Positions 36,697 to 47,460 are shown, counted from the stretch's first letter. The stretch: DNA of 60,259 bases from Alphaproteobacteria bacterium (GCA_024280895.1 JAJRPI010000048.1:1-60259), one strand, 5' to 3'. Notes: generated from the sequence alone by a model not told the origin. Numbers and translations are program-made.

Positions 36697-38682
36697 TCAT
36701 TTCAATCCGCGAGCTTCCAGTTGCGCGGCCAGAAATGCGTCAAAATTCTCAGCACCACTCACTTCACCTGACCTTGCAAACATGTTCTCATTATCCAGAT
36801 AACGCGCATTGAGGTCTCGAACTTTCCCGAGATTCTCTTCGCTACCATCTTCGTCAAACGCCTGCTTTGCGCCATCCAGCCGCATGGAAAGCGCCATTTG
36901 ACGCCGATACAGCTCAAGCATCTGGTGCCAGCTCTCCTCGATCACGGTTCGAGATTGGTCCAACGCCCTAACCCATCTGTCAATGCCAATATGGGCGGCG
37001 CCCACTCTTTCAAGGGCGTCGCCAAATCCAATCTCTTTCAGATGGACACGGAAAGTCTCCCTGTCAAGTCCATTTTGACCACTTAAAGCGATCTGCACCT
37101 GTAAAATCGCGTCCCTGAGCCCAGATAATTCGGCGTGAACAAAGGTCAGCTCGGAAATCTCCTCACTATAGTCCTCAAGCAACCAAGGATGATTGATCAA
37201 TGCCTCAAGCACCAAAGCCTCACGCGGTAAAAACTGTTCTTTGGCCCCTGCCGCCATAGCACCCTTGCGCCAGGTCTCCATGGAAGAGGCCATTTGATGC
37301 GCAAAACGCTCCACCAGCTCTGATGGTCTGGTGCGATCTTTGCGCCAGGCTTTATAAGAACCGTTAGGCGTGGATCGCTGGGCACTGCCCGACGCACTCT
37401 TGCTGGTGCCACGCTCTCGCCATAGCTCCCACAGGCGCTGACGTAATTCCTTGTCATAATGGGTTTTGACAGCTGGATTATTGATACGATCGACTTGCTC
37501 TTGCAACCGCGCTTCAAAGGCGGCACGGCGCTCTGGCGTATCGGTTGGCGCAAGCTTTAATTCACGCTGCCATAACACATCAACCAGCGGGCTGGCCGCT
37601 TTGATGACCTCGCCAAAGGCCCGCTTGCCCTCACTTTTGATCAGATCATCGGGATCCTGCCCGTCTGGCAGAAAGGCAAATCGCAGGGAAAATCCGGGAT
37701 GCAGCTCCGGTAACACGGTATCAATGGCCCGCCAGGCAGCCTTTTTACCAGCTTCATCGCCATCGAAACAAAGCACCGGCTCCTTGGCGAGACGCCACAT
37801 CAATTGCAGCTGCTCCGGCGTCAAAGCTGTGCCCAGCGGTGCGACGACATTTTCAAAGCCTGCCTTTGCACAGGCAATGGTGTCCATATAACCTTCCACC
37901 GCGATGACAGACTGCTCGTCATAGGCGCTCTGCCTGGCCTTGGCGATATTGTAAAGCAATCGTCCCTTGTGAAATAACGGCGTTTCGGGAGAATTGAGAT
38001 ATTTGGCTTTTTGCTGCGAGCTAAGCGCCCGCCCGCCAAAGGCGATGACCTTGCCTTTCAAGTCTTCGATGGGAAACATCAAACGATCGCGAAACCGGTC
38101 ATAGGGTACCGCAATATCGCGCCCACCGATACACATCCCCGACGTGACAATTTCTTCCAGGGTAAAGCCAAGATTGGTCAAATGGTTTTTGAGCAAGTCA
38201 CGCCCATTGGGCGCATAACCAATGCGAAAACGGGCGCGGGCTCGATCATCAAGTCCCCGCTTGGTCAAATATTCATCTGCTCCAGCGCCTCGCAGCCCTT
38301 TTAGCTCTTGCTCGAAAAAGCGGCAACTGGCCTCCGTGACCTCACGCAACCGTAGACGCTTGTCGGCATTTTGCTGCATTTCCGGCGTATCTTTGGGCAG
38401 TTCAACCCCCGCCTCAGCGGCGAGCTTTTCAACACTTTCGGGAAAGCTGATACCTTCCACCTTGATCAAAAACGTAAAAATGTCTCCATGCTCACCAGTG
38501 GCGAAACAATGGTAAAAACCTTTATCATCATTGACGGTAAAAGAGGGCGTTTTTTCCTGTTTGAACGGTGAGAGGCCCGTATATTCTCGCCCCGTCCGTT
38601 TCAGGCGCACATGACGCGACACCACTTGAGACACCGGCAGACGGGCGCGGATCTCGTCAAGTAATGTTGGTGAAAAGCGCAT
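36697..38682 (-). CDS. dnaG: DNA primase
   Basis: A 661-residue primase, start taken at 38682 because GGGG lies upstream and MRFSPTLLDEIRARLPVSQV is the typical alphaproteobacterial beginning; an upstream ATG at 38733 has no support. It makes RNA primers at the fork. The N-terminal CHC2-type zinc domain is degenerate: the usual Cys-x2-His and Cys-x2-Cys ligands are Ser38, Lys41, Cys59 and Thr62. The TOPRIM core shows VIAVEGYMDTIACAKAGFEN and LCFDGDEAGKKAAWRAID. It lies between yqeY and rpoD. Confidence 0.95.
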   Translation of the reverse strand: MRFSPTLLDEIRARLPVSQVVSRHVRLKRTGREYTGLSPFKQEKTPSFTVNDDKGFYHCFATGEHGDIFTFLIKVEGISFPESVEKLAAEAGVELPKDTPEMQQNADKRLRLREVTEASCRFFEQELKGLRGAGADEYLTKRGLDDRARARFRIGYAPNGRDLLKNHLTNLGFTLEEIVTSGMCIGGRDIAVPYDRFRDRLMFPIEDLKGKVIAFGGRALSSQQKAKYLNSPETPLFHKGRLLYNIAKARQSAYDEQSVIAVEGYMDTIACAKAGFENVVAPLGTALTPEQLQLMWRLAKEPVLCFDGDEAGKKAAWRAIDTVLPELHPGFSLRFAFLPDGQDPDDLIKSEGKRAFGEVIKAASPLVDVLWQRELKLAPTDTPERRAAFEARLQEQVDRINNPAVKTHYDKELRQRLWELWRERGTSKSASGSAQRSTPNGSYKAWRKDRTRPSELVERFAHQMASSMETWRKGAMAAGAKEQFLPREALVLEALINHPWLLEDYSEEISELTFVHAELSGLRDAILQVQIALSGQNGLDRETFRVHLKEIGFGDALERVGAAHIGIDRWVRALDQSRTVIEESWHQMLELYRRQMALSMRLDGAKQAFDEDGSEENLGKVRDLNARYLDNENMFARSGEVSGAENFDAFLAAQLEARGLK

Positions 38683-38848
38683 CTGCAAACCCCGCGAAAA
38701 GCTGACAGCGATCTTGAGGAGATCATCTGCCAAACCGAATCAGTTTTGTGAATGGATTATAGGGCGATTCGCATCTGAGGGCAGCACAGGTTTTTACCCG
38801 TGGACAGGCTCTTGATAACTAGGGCTCACCCTCGTTGAAAGCAAGCCA

Positions 38849-39298
38849 TTAACCCAAAGCTTCCTTGACAAAACGAGATGCTTTACCAAAGTCCATCTGG
38901 CCAGTGTAGCGTTGTTTCAGCTCACCCATTGTGCGTCCCATATCTTTCAGGCCCTGCGCACCGATTTCCTCAATGACGCTCGCGCAGATATCGCGGATCT
39001 CATCTTCGTCAAGCTGCTGGGGTAAAAACTCGGTGACGATCTCGATTTCTTCTTGTTCCTGTACCGCCAGTTCTGGACGCCCACCGTCGTTAAACGCGAT
39101 GATTGAATCGCGTCTTTGCTTGATCATACGAGAGAGAATTTCGAGAATTTCATCGTCGCTGACGCCAGCTTCGCCTTTACCGCGTGCTGCAATATCACGA
39201 TCCGTGATCGCCGCGTTGACCAGACGCAAGGTGCCAGTACGCAACTTGTCCTTGTCTTTCATAGCCTGCTTCAACGCCTGATTGATTTGTTCGCGCAT
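38849..39298 (-). CDS. GatB/YqeY domain protein
   Basis: A 149-residue protein, started at the ATG at 39298 (GGAG upstream); a longer frame reaching 39382 is not supported. MREQINQALKQAMKDKDKLR and TLRLVNAAITDRDIAARGKG are the standard YqeY opening, and EIVTEFLPQQLDEDEIRDIC and GELKQRYTGQMDFGKASRFV form the helical tail shared with GatB. It resembles a tRNA-binding helper domain of amidotransferases, but its exact role is not settled. In many alphaproteobacteria it lies as here between carA (divergent) and dnaG. Confidence 0.92.
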   Translation of the reverse strand: MREQINQALKQAMKDKDKLRTGTLRLVNAAITDRDIAARGKGEAGVSDDEILEILSRMIKQRRDSIIAFNDGGRPELAVQEQEEIEIVTEFLPQQLDEDEIRDICASVIEEIGAQGLKDMGRTMGELKQRYTGQMDFGKASRFVKEALG

Positions 39299-39562
39299 AG
39301 ATTTAAAGGTCTCCGCCTGTTCGTAAGGGGCTGAACTATACCCGCTCTCATTGCATTTGGCCAATGACGACTTGTCACACAAAGTGACGTTTAAGCGTTA
39401 ACAGTCGATTAGGACGCTACAAGAAGTCAGTTTAAGCTATATTATAGTACAAAAAATAGTCCAAACCAGCCATTGACCACCCGCCCCGTTTTATCTAATC
39501 TCGCGTCAATTTGAAATCGCCCGCTATTCCTCAACAGATGGGCCTCAAAAAGACACTCAAAG

Positions 39563-40813
39563 ATGACACAGATAACACCAACGCCCTCCCCCAGCGATGC
39601 TGGCAGCCTGCCAGCAGATGACATGGTTCAAAAATCACCTCCAGGCGACTGGGTAGAGCCGCTAAAAACCGCCCGCCTGATCTTGCAAGATGGCACCGTG
39701 ATCGAAGGCTACGGACTTGGTGCGACCGGCTCGGCAACTGGTGAAGTGTGTTTCAACACAGCCATGACCGGTTATCAGGAAGTGCTCACTGACCCGTCTT
39801 ATTGCGCGCAGATCATCACCTTCACATTTCCCCATATCGGCAATGTGGGCACCAATGATGATGATTTGGAAACTTCAAATGTGCAAGCTGGTGCCGGCAT
39901 TAAGGGCTGCATCTTGCGAGCTGACATCTCCAACCCGTCCAACTATCGCTCCACGCAGCATTTCAATGACTGGCTAAAAGCCCAAGGCATTATCGCCATT
40001 TGCGGGATCGATACCAGAGCGCTCACCACCATCATCCGTGAAAACGGCATGCCAAACGCTGTTATCGCTCATAATTCTGACGGTGAATTCGATATTGACG
40101 ACCTCAAAAAGAAGGCTGGTAATTGGCCCGGACTTGAGGGCATGGACCTCGCCAAAGAAGTCTCTTGCACCTCGGCCTATGACTGGAACGAAAGCCTGTG
40201 GCAATGGCCAGATGGATTTGGCACACAAGAAACGCCCGACCACCATGTCGTGGTGATGGACTTTGGTATCAAGCGCAACATATTGCGCTGCCTTGCCAGC
40301 CAGAGCTGCAAGATCACCGTGGTCCCGGCCAATAGCAGCGCGCAATCCATATTGGATCTCAAACCAGACGGCATCTTTTTGTCCAATGGCCCCGGCGACC
40401 CCGCCGCGACGGGACAATATGTGGTGCCTGAGTTAAAAATCCTCATTGATAGCGGCATCCCGATCTTTGGCATCTGCCTTGGTCATCAAATGCTGGCACT
40501 GGCACTTGGCGCAAAAACGCTAAAAATGCACCAGGGTCATCATGGCGCCAATCATCCGGTGAAAGATTTCACCACCGGCAAGGTGGAAATCACCAGCATG
40601 AACCATGGCTTTGCGGTAGATGGTGACAGCCTGCCAGAGCATGTTACACAGACCCATATCTCCCTGTTCGATGGTAGCAATTGCGGGCTTAAAGTCGACA
40701 GCAAGCCCATTTTTTCCGTGCAATATCATCCAGAAGCATCCCCTGGACCACAAGACAGCCACTATCTTTTTGCACGCTTCAGGGATACCATAAAGACCAA
40801 CAAAGGCTCCTGA
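39563..40813 (+). CDS. carA: Carbamoyl-phosphate synthase small subunit
   Basis: A 416-residue glutamine amidotransferase subunit that supplies ammonia to CarB for arginine and pyrimidine synthesis. The N-terminal half includes GEVCFNTAMTGYQEVLTDPS; the C-terminal class I GATase has the catalytic Cys in FGICLGHQMLALALGA and the His/Glu in VQYHPEASPGPQD. The first 30 residues are an extra Pro/Ser-rich lead. carB is not adjacent; the next gene, three bases on, encodes a ChaN-like protein. Divergent from the yqeY gene. Confidence 0.96.
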   Translation: MTQITPTPSPSDAGSLPADDMVQKSPPGDWVEPLKTARLILQDGTVIEGYGLGATGSATGEVCFNTAMTGYQEVLTDPSYCAQIITFTFPHIGNVGTNDDDLETSNVQAGAGIKGCILRADISNPSNYRSTQHFNDWLKAQGIIAICGIDTRALTTIIRENGMPNAVIAHNSDGEFDIDDLKKKAGNWPGLEGMDLAKEVSCTSAYDWNESLWQWPDGFGTQETPDHHVVVMDFGIKRNILRCLASQSCKITVVPANSSAQSILDLKPDGIFLSNGPGDPAATGQYVVPELKILIDSGIPIFGICLGHQMLALALGAKTLKMHQGHHGANHPVKDFTTGKVEITSMNHGFAVDGDSLPEHVTQTHISLFDGSNCGLKVDSKPIFSVQYHPEASPGPQDSHYLFARFRDTIKTNKGS

Positions 40814-40815
40814 TC

Positions 40816-41895
40816 ATGAGCAAGCCAAGATACACTAAACGCTCCGCAAAGCGATTTGCGCCCCGCGCCCTTATATCTTTTTTTGGCCTCTGCCTTTCCT
40901 TAAGCCTTGTCGCCACCACTCGCCCTTATGCGCAAGAGATCCAGGCCCCAGCCCCGTTTGAGAACTGGCAATCACCGCTCGACACCAAACATCCGCTCGT
41001 CGGTAAAATCTATTCTGTCAAAGATGGCGCTAACATTACTCCCGGCGAACTCATCGACCGCCTGTCAAGCGAGCGTCATATATTGCTGGGCGAAATCCAC
41101 GATAATAAAGATCACCATCTCTTGCAGGCATGGATCATCGAGCAGCTTGCCGCTTTAAACCGCACCCCCGCCATCGTCATGGAGCAGATCAGAGCCGATC
41201 AATCCGGTGTCCTTAAATTATTTATGAGCGGCAAATTCAAAACTGCGCAGCGCATGGGCCCCGCGATTGGATGGGAAAAAAGCGGCTGGCCCAAATGGGA
41301 GAACTATCAGCCTATCGCCCGCGCCGCCATCACCAACAACCTGCCCATATTTGCCGGCGATACGACAAGAGCGATGAACCGCAAGGTCGGCAAGCAGGGC
41401 TTTAAAATATTGCCCAAGGGGGAGGTCAACGAGCTTGGTCTTGATCTTCCGCTCGGCAAAGATCTCGATAACGCACTGGCGATCGAACTTGTGAGCTCCC
41501 ATTGCGATATAATGCCTGCCTCGATGATGGGCCCGATGGCACTGGTACAGCGCTATCGCGACGCACATCTGGCCCGCGCCCTGCGCCAAGCCAACAAAGT
41601 GGACGGTTCTATTTTGATCGCTGGCAATGGTCATGTGCGCACCGATCGTGCGGTCCCATGGTATTTGCGCGGCGAACAGATCAAAAGTGTGGCCGTGATG
41701 ATTGTGGAAACCTCAAGCGAGGCGAAAACAGCTCTCGATCTCATTCCCCTCGATCCGAGCGGCAAAGCAACTGCTGACTATATCTGGGTGACCCCGGGCG
41801 CAAAGCGAGAAGATCCCTGCATCAAACTCAAAAAACAATTCGGCGGCAAGCATGGTAAAAAGGGCAAGAGCAAGCATAGCGAGAAGGTGAAATAA
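40816..41895 (+). CDS. ChaN-like heme-binding-family protein
   Basis: A 359-residue exported protein with an N-terminal hydrophobic segment (ALISFFGLCLSLSLVATT). The conserved core of the ChaN (DUF399) family is seen as ERHILLGEIHDNKDHHLLQA, TPAIVMEQIRADQSGVLKLF and ILIAGNGHVRTDRAVPWYLR. ChaN of Campylobacter binds two cofacial hemes and is tied to iron acquisition. The tail is a Lys/Gly/His-rich stretch (KHGKKGKSKHSEKVK) that might bind metal. It starts two bases after carA and is probably co-transcribed with it. No lipobox was seen. Confidence 0.82.
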   Translation: MSKPRYTKRSAKRFAPRALISFFGLCLSLSLVATTRPYAQEIQAPAPFENWQSPLDTKHPLVGKIYSVKDGANITPGELIDRLSSERHILLGEIHDNKDHHLLQAWIIEQLAALNRTPAIVMEQIRADQSGVLKLFMSGKFKTAQRMGPAIGWEKSGWPKWENYQPIARAAITNNLPIFAGDTTRAMNRKVGKQGFKILPKGEVNELGLDLPLGKDLDNALAIELVSSHCDIMPASMMGPMALVQRYRDAHLARALRQANKVDGSILIAGNGHVRTDRAVPWYLRGEQIKSVAVMIVETSSEAKTALDLIPLDPSGKATADYIWVTPGAKREDPCIKLKKQFGGKHGKKGKSKHSEKVK

Positions 41896-43399
<1,504 letters not shown>

Positions 43400-43409
43400 A
43401 CAAAAACAT

Positions 43410-43441
43410 CCAGCCCGTCTCACCAGATGTTGACGGGCTGG
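43410..43441 (+). terminator. Hairpin after the aminotransferase gene
   Basis: CCAGCCCGTC at 43410-43419 pairs perfectly with GACGGGCTGG at 43432-43441 over a 12-base loop, ten bases after the stop codon. No long T-run follows, so termination strength is uncertain. Confidence 0.65.
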
Positions 43442-43629
43442 GTCGTTATCCACGCGATACTCGCTACTGCTCAAACTGCTTACAATTCTACGACGCAACG
43501 CATTTCCTAAACTGCACTTAATCACCGCAAATGTGCTGCGATAAATCCTTACCATCTCGATCACTTGTGCAATTGGCTTGTCTATATTTGATGATATTGC
43601 GAAACCAATTTATGAGGATGATCCAACCC

Positions 43630-44049
43630 ATGTATGTTCGAAATCGGCTTTTTTATTTCACCCTTATCGTTGGCACGGTAGGGCTAGGACTGGCCTCCCG
43701 TCATTTTTCTTACCTGCCTTCATTCGTACATCTCTATATCGGCGATGCCCTATGGGCCTTGATGGTATTTTTCATCTTCGGCTTCCTATTTCCTCGACAG
43801 GCAACAATACGGCTGGCCTTTTATGCCTTGTGTTTTTCCTTCGCCATCGAATTCAGCCAACTTTATCATGCCCCCTGGATTGATAGCATCCGCGCCAATC
43901 GGCTTGGCGGGCTGGTGCTGGGTTTTGGTTTTTTATGGTCGGACCTGGTCGCCTATATCGTGGGTATCAGCCTTGGAGCAGCTGGCGAAACCTTCATCAA
44001 TCGAGTAAGGTGTCGCCAGCTTTTAATTCAAAGAAGCAGCCCCTATTAG
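43630..44049 (+). CDS. DUF2809-like membrane protein
   Basis: A 139-residue protein read from the ATG at 43630, with GAGG about 12 bases upstream; ATGs at 43612, 43618 and 43591 are possible alternatives. It has four hydrophobic segments, with YIGDALWALMVFFIFGFLFP and the conserved FAIEFSQLYHAPWIDSIRAN motif of the DUF2809 family. The function of the family is unknown. Its stop codon overlaps the stop of the convergent LprI-like gene by four bases. Confidence 0.75.
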   Translation: MYVRNRLFYFTLIVGTVGLGLASRHFSYLPSFVHLYIGDALWALMVFFIFGFLFPRQATIRLAFYALCFSFAIEFSQLYHAPWIDSIRANRLGGLVLGFGFLWSDLVAYIVGISLGAAGETFINRVRCRQLLIQRSSPY

Positions 44050-44405
44050 AACCGCATTGTCTGCAGCTCCAGCATTTTGGTCCGTTCACTGGTCAGCCTG
44101 GCAAGACAATTGCTATACAGCAGCGGGCGGGTCGAACCAGCACCCCCCAGATTTGAGTACGACTTGCAGGCTTTGTTACGATAAGATACCCAGGAGCGTT
44201 GAGCCTTGCGCAGGGCCTGCTTTTCACCACTGCGCTGGACTTTCATGGCCATACGATAGACCCGGTTCATTCTGCTATCGGCGCTTTTATAGGCATTGTG
44301 CGCGCATTTATTCATGGCCGCCGGTGTTGAACGGTTGCTGCATCCCGCCTGCGCAGCGGTGAAACCAAAAAATATCATTGCCATTGTGATGATGAGCGTT
44401 TTCAT
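44046..44405 (-). CDS. LprI-like secreted protein (DUF1311, lysozyme-inhibitor type)
   Basis: A 119-residue secreted protein with signal peptide MKTLIITMAMIFFGFTAAQA and cleavage before GCSNRS. The mature part has four cysteines and the LprI pattern: MNKCAHNAYKSADSRMNRVY, then LRKAQRSWVSYRNKACKSYS and YSNCLARLTSERTKML. Family members include lysozyme inhibitors acting in the periplasm. It stands alone on its strand, convergent with the DUF2809-like gene. Confidence 0.82.
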   Translation of the reverse strand: MKTLIITMAMIFFGFTAAQAGCSNRSTPAAMNKCAHNAYKSADSRMNRVYRMAMKVQRSGEKQALRKAQRSWVSYRNKACKSYSNLGGAGSTRPLLYSNCLARLTSERTKMLELQTMRF

Positions 44406-44588
44406 GATCGTCGTCCTTTATATCTACCTGTATTTGACCGATCGAGCCGGTCACCCATGCTGTAAATATAAGCGAACACTGCATTTCAGGGAATAATCAG
44501 AGTGCTATCAACCCTCCTTTATATCTATCGAAAAGCAGGATTTTGACAGTATTTGAGTGTTGCAAGCTGTGTCATCGGGCTATTCACC

Positions 44589-45041
44589 CTAGCCACGCTC
44601 GTTTTTAGAGCTCGCCATCACAAAGTAGGACACAATGCTGGAGACTTGCGGGACCGTGCCTAGCACTTCTGTATGGAAGAATTTATAGGCATCAAGATCA
44701 GCCACTTCGATGCGTAAAAGATACTCAATGATGCCAGAGACATTGTAGCACTCTTTGACTTGTGGGGCGATTGACATGGCCGTTTCAAACGCTTCTTGAT
44801 CTTTTTTGAGATGGCGGGACAGGCCAACAGTGACATATACGGTTAACCCAGCCCCCAGCGATGTCTGATCAAGCACGGCGCGGTAGCCCTTAATAATACC
44901 CTTGCGCTCCAGCTCTTGCACCCGCCGCAAACAAGCAGAAGGCGACAAACCAACCGACTGCGCCAAATCAGAATTACTCACACGCCCGTCGCGCACAAGC
45001 TCACGCAATATATTTTGATTTATCTGATCAATATTGGTCAT
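44589..45041 (-). CDS. Lrp/AsnC-family transcription regulator
   Basis: A 150-residue regulator read from the ATG at 45041 with GGTGA upstream. The winged helix (NILRELVRDGRVSNSDLAQS, VGLSPSACLRRVQELERKGI, IKGYRAVLDQTSLGAGLTVY) and the ACT-like RAM domain (YNVSGIIEYLLRIEVADLDA) are complete. It is divergent from a LysE/RhtB exporter gene, the standard pairing in which the regulator controls export of an amino acid in response to its level. A TTTGC...GCAAA dyad lies between them. Confidence 0.92.
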   Translation of the reverse strand: MTNIDQINQNILRELVRDGRVSNSDLAQSVGLSPSACLRRVQELERKGIIKGYRAVLDQTSLGAGLTVYVTVGLSRHLKKDQEAFETAMSIAPQVKECYNVSGIIEYLLRIEVADLDAYKFFHTEVLGTVPQVSSIVSYFVMASSKNERG

Positions 45042-45095
45042 ATATTGTGAAATCACCTAAGGTATCGATATAATCGCATACACATTGTGCGATAT

Positions 45096-45113
45096 TTTGC
45101 ATATCATTGCAAA
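45096..45113. promoter_or_regulatory. Dyad between lrp-like and lysE-like genes
   Basis: TTTGC at 45096-45100 and GCAAA at 45109-45113 frame an AT-rich centre, just upstream of the exporter start. Lrp-family proteins bind such AT-rich dyads, so this is a plausible site controlling the divergent pair. Confidence 0.45.
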
Positions 45114-45115
45114 TT

Positions 45116-45730
45116 ATGACCATAACTCTACTAACAGCTCTCATCACGTTCGCATTTGTCACCCTGATTACACCGGGGCCAAATAACATCATGCTGCTGG
45201 TATCGGGCATGAATTATGAATATCGACGCACATTCCCGCATCTGGCAGGAATCGGTATCGGCTTTGCGGTCATGCTCGTATTGGTTGGCATTGGCATCAT
45301 GCAATTAATTGAGTTCTTTCCCGCTGCCATCATAATCCTGAAAATTGTCTGCACGCTCTATTTGCTCTATCTGGCGTCGAAAATAGCCCGTGCAGCGCCC
45401 CCAAGTGCCAACGCGGATCAAAGCAAGCACGCAAGCAAACCCCTCACCCTCTTGCAAGCAGCCCTGTTCCAATGGGTCAATCCCAAAGCCTGGACCATGC
45501 AACTCACAGCCGTTAGCGTTTATACGCCCAGCGACCCTGTTTTTATTGATTTTCTGCTGGTGGCGGGCGTTTTCGGGATCATGGTCATACCGATCAACAG
45601 CCTGTGGATTCTGGCTGGCCGACAATTACGTCCCTTATTCAATAATCAAAAGCGCATGCAAGCCTTCAATGCCCTTTGTGCGCTATTGCTTGTTGCGTCC
45701 CTATATCCGATTTTTATCGGCACGCATTAA
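45116..45730 (+). CDS. LysE/RhtB-family amino-acid exporter
   Basis: A 204-residue inner-membrane exporter read from the ATG at 45116; a TTG nine bases upstream is less likely. It has about six hydrophobic segments and the family signature TLITPGPNNIMLLVSGMNYE near the start, then LYLLYLASKIARA and LFQWVNPKAWTMQLTAVSVY. It exports amino acids or related solutes in exchange for protons. The divergent Lrp-type gene is its presumed regulator. The stop overlaps the stop of the convergent DsbA-like gene by four bases. Confidence 0.9.
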   Translation: MTITLLTALITFAFVTLITPGPNNIMLLVSGMNYEYRRTFPHLAGIGIGFAVMLVLVGIGIMQLIEFFPAAIIILKIVCTLYLLYLASKIARAAPPSANADQSKHASKPLTLLQAALFQWVNPKAWTMQLTAVSVYTPSDPVFIDFLLVAGVFGIMVIPINSLWILAGRQLRPLFNNQKRMQAFNALCALLLVASLYPIFIGTH

Positions 45731-46422
45731 ATCGCGCATTGATCGCCAGGCGCGCCGGGCATCAAGCCATTTGGTAATGTATCTGCCGACAAAAGCCGTT
45801 TTAGCGATGGTTCCAGATCTTCAAAGCTCTTATAGCCGTGGGTGATCGCCATGAACCCGTCCGCGTCGCTGCCTCCTAGCAGAGCCGGAAAAGCGCGGAT
45901 ACCATTATTGAGCACCAGACTAAAATCATTGGTGAGCTCTGCGGAGCACTCGTCTCCCGAAAAAGCCTGCGAAAACTGCTTTTCGCTAAAACCAAAATCT
46001 GTGGCAAGCTGCATCAACTGCGAACCATCTGTAAGATCGACCCCATTTTTGTAAAAAGCTTCATGAAGTGTTTTCAAAAATGCCAGCTCGCACCCCGGAT
46101 CGGCGCGTCTTGCAGCGACCAGAGCCCGGCAAGCTGGTCCCGTGTCATAAACGAAGCCAGCGCGATCAAAAAAAGCATGATCAAAGGGCTGGCTTGAGCG
46201 CTCATGCACATGGCGCCAATGGCTCTCAATATCATTTTTCATGGCCTGATCCATGGGAACGGTATTACCGGCCCGCAATCCGCCCATCACCACCCTGATA
46301 GGTAGATCCTTGCCAAATTTTTCGGCAATGCGCTCAATAACCGGCGAAAATCCCCAGCACCAAGAGCACATGGGATCAGCAAAATAAATCAGCTGACGTT
46401 GATGCGTATTGGAAGAGGGCAT
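45727..46422 (-). CDS. DsbA-family thiol oxidoreductase (FrnE-like, cytoplasmic)
   Basis: A 231-residue protein of the DsbA thioredoxin fold without signal peptide. The CxxC centre is in LIYFADPMCSWCWGFSPVIE, with the helical insert (RADPGCELAFLKTLHEAFYK) and the cis-Pro segment NGIRAFPALLGGS. This group, related to FrnE and 2-hydroxychromene-2-carboxylate isomerase, works in the cytoplasm on oxidative stress or glutathione-linked reactions. The partner is unknown. No operon partner is apparent. Confidence 0.85.
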   Translation of the reverse strand: MPSSNTHQRQLIYFADPMCSWCWGFSPVIERIAEKFGKDLPIRVVMGGLRAGNTVPMDQAMKNDIESHWRHVHERSSQPFDHAFFDRAGFVYDTGPACRALVAARRADPGCELAFLKTLHEAFYKNGVDLTDGSQLMQLATDFGFSEKQFSQAFSGDECSAELTNDFSLVLNNGIRAFPALLGGSDADGFMAITHGYKSFEDLEPSLKRLLSADTLPNGLMPGAPGDQCAI

Positions 46423-46464
46423 TTTTGCTCCTGCCTACCCCCTTCAACGGGGTAGTTTTTGCAC

Positions 46465-46815
46465 TCAGGATTTATGTTTAGCTGGTATTCGCACCGGCAC
46501 CAGATCCAGACCAGTATCAGCCTTTGGCAGGCCCTGCTTGAGCCGCGCCACGATATTGTCAATCTTGAGCCCGCCGCCTTTGCCATGATCCTCGCCATAA
46601 GGCAGTGTCATGATCGCCGCCCCCATGGCCAGTGATCCAAAAGTAATGGTAAATCCAAACGCCAATAAGATAAGCGCCAGAATGGGGTCAGAAGAGGTAA
46701 ACAGGATCGTGCGCAGTCCACCAATATTGATAAACAGCAACATGCCAAGCGTCACCCATCCAGCAGCAACGCCCATTATAAGGTGGCGCATAAGCAATTT
46801 TAGCAAAATCGGCAT
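46465..46815 (-). CDS. Small membrane protein, unknown function
   Basis: A 116-residue protein with two or three hydrophobic segments (MGVAAGWVTLGMLLFINIGG and DPILALILLAFGFTITFGSL) and a basic cytoplasmic C-terminus ending IPAKHKS. Similar short proteins are seen near DsbA-like genes in Hyphomicrobiales, but I know no function. It lies upstream of the DsbA-like gene on the same strand, 42 bases apart, and may be its operon partner. Confidence 0.65.
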   Translation of the reverse strand: MPILLKLLMRHLIMGVAAGWVTLGMLLFINIGGLRTILFTSSDPILALILLAFGFTITFGSLAMGAAIMTLPYGEDHGKGGGLKIDNIVARLKQGLPKADTGLDLVPVRIPAKHKS

Positions 46816-47064
46816 AGATATTCTCCCAGCAAATTATGTTATCTCGATTATAGCGTCTTATAATGAGTGATCTCAAGCAAATTCCCAGGGAGCAAATTGA
46901 AGCAGCCCCCCTTGGCAACAACGTCCACAGGCTGTTTGAAGCCGATCATCAACAGGACTTGTCACACCGGTTTGAAACGGTTATAGGTTCCACTTGTTCA
47001 AGCAACAACAGGGATTCTGGTGTTCGGGTCATAGCTTTTGGCCCCTCATATACACCACCCCAAT

Positions 47065-47140
47065 GCCGGTATAGCTCAGATGGTAGAGCGGCTGATTTGT
47101 AATCAGTAGGTCCCGAGTTCGATTCTTGGTGCCGGCACCA
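47065..47140 (+). tRNA. tRNA-Thr (anticodon TGT)
   Basis: A 76-base cloverleaf with encoded CCA. The acceptor GCCGGTA pairs with TGCCGGC (one G-T pair), the D arm GCTC/GAGC and the anticodon arm GCTGA/TCAGT hold the loop TTTGTAA, anticodon TGT, and the T arm CCGAG/CTTGG holds TTCGATT. Direct repeats start nine bases after it. Confidence 0.97.
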
Positions 47141-47148
47141 TTTTCCTT

Positions 47149-47460
47149 ATCTCACGGCTATTCCAGCTAACGCTGGGCCTTCGATGGAGCGGCCTGCTCG
47201 GCCGTCGCCCAGTCGGGCTCTGGTGGTAGAGCTTTGATCTCACGGCTATTCATCGCTGCGCGGTGACCTTCGTCTATGGTTGCCCTGCCGCTTCACTGCT
47301 TGAGGACGACGGGGCGGCCGTGTTCGGCCGTCGCCCAAATCAAGCTATGGCGGGCTCTGATGGGTAAAGCTTTGATCTCACGGCTATTCGCGCTAACGCG
47401 CTGCCTTCGATGGAGCGGCCTGCTCGGCCGTCGCCCCGTCGGGCTCTGAGGGTACAAAAG
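47149..47460. repeat. Three imperfect direct repeats after tRNA-Thr
   Basis: Units begin with ATCTCACGGCTATTC at about 47149, 47237 and 47375. Units 1 and 3 are closest: both contain CCTTCGATGGAGCGGCCTGC, then TCGGCCGTCGCCC and GTCGGGCTCTG. Unit 2 is longer and more diverged (GGCGGCCGTGTTCGGCCGTC). Each unit can form a GGCC-rich hairpin. No open frame is convincing through them. Confidence 0.75.

Noticed and set aside
47149-47460. CRISPR array after tRNA-Thr
   Set aside because: Only three imperfect long units of unequal length, without regular short spacers or cas genes.
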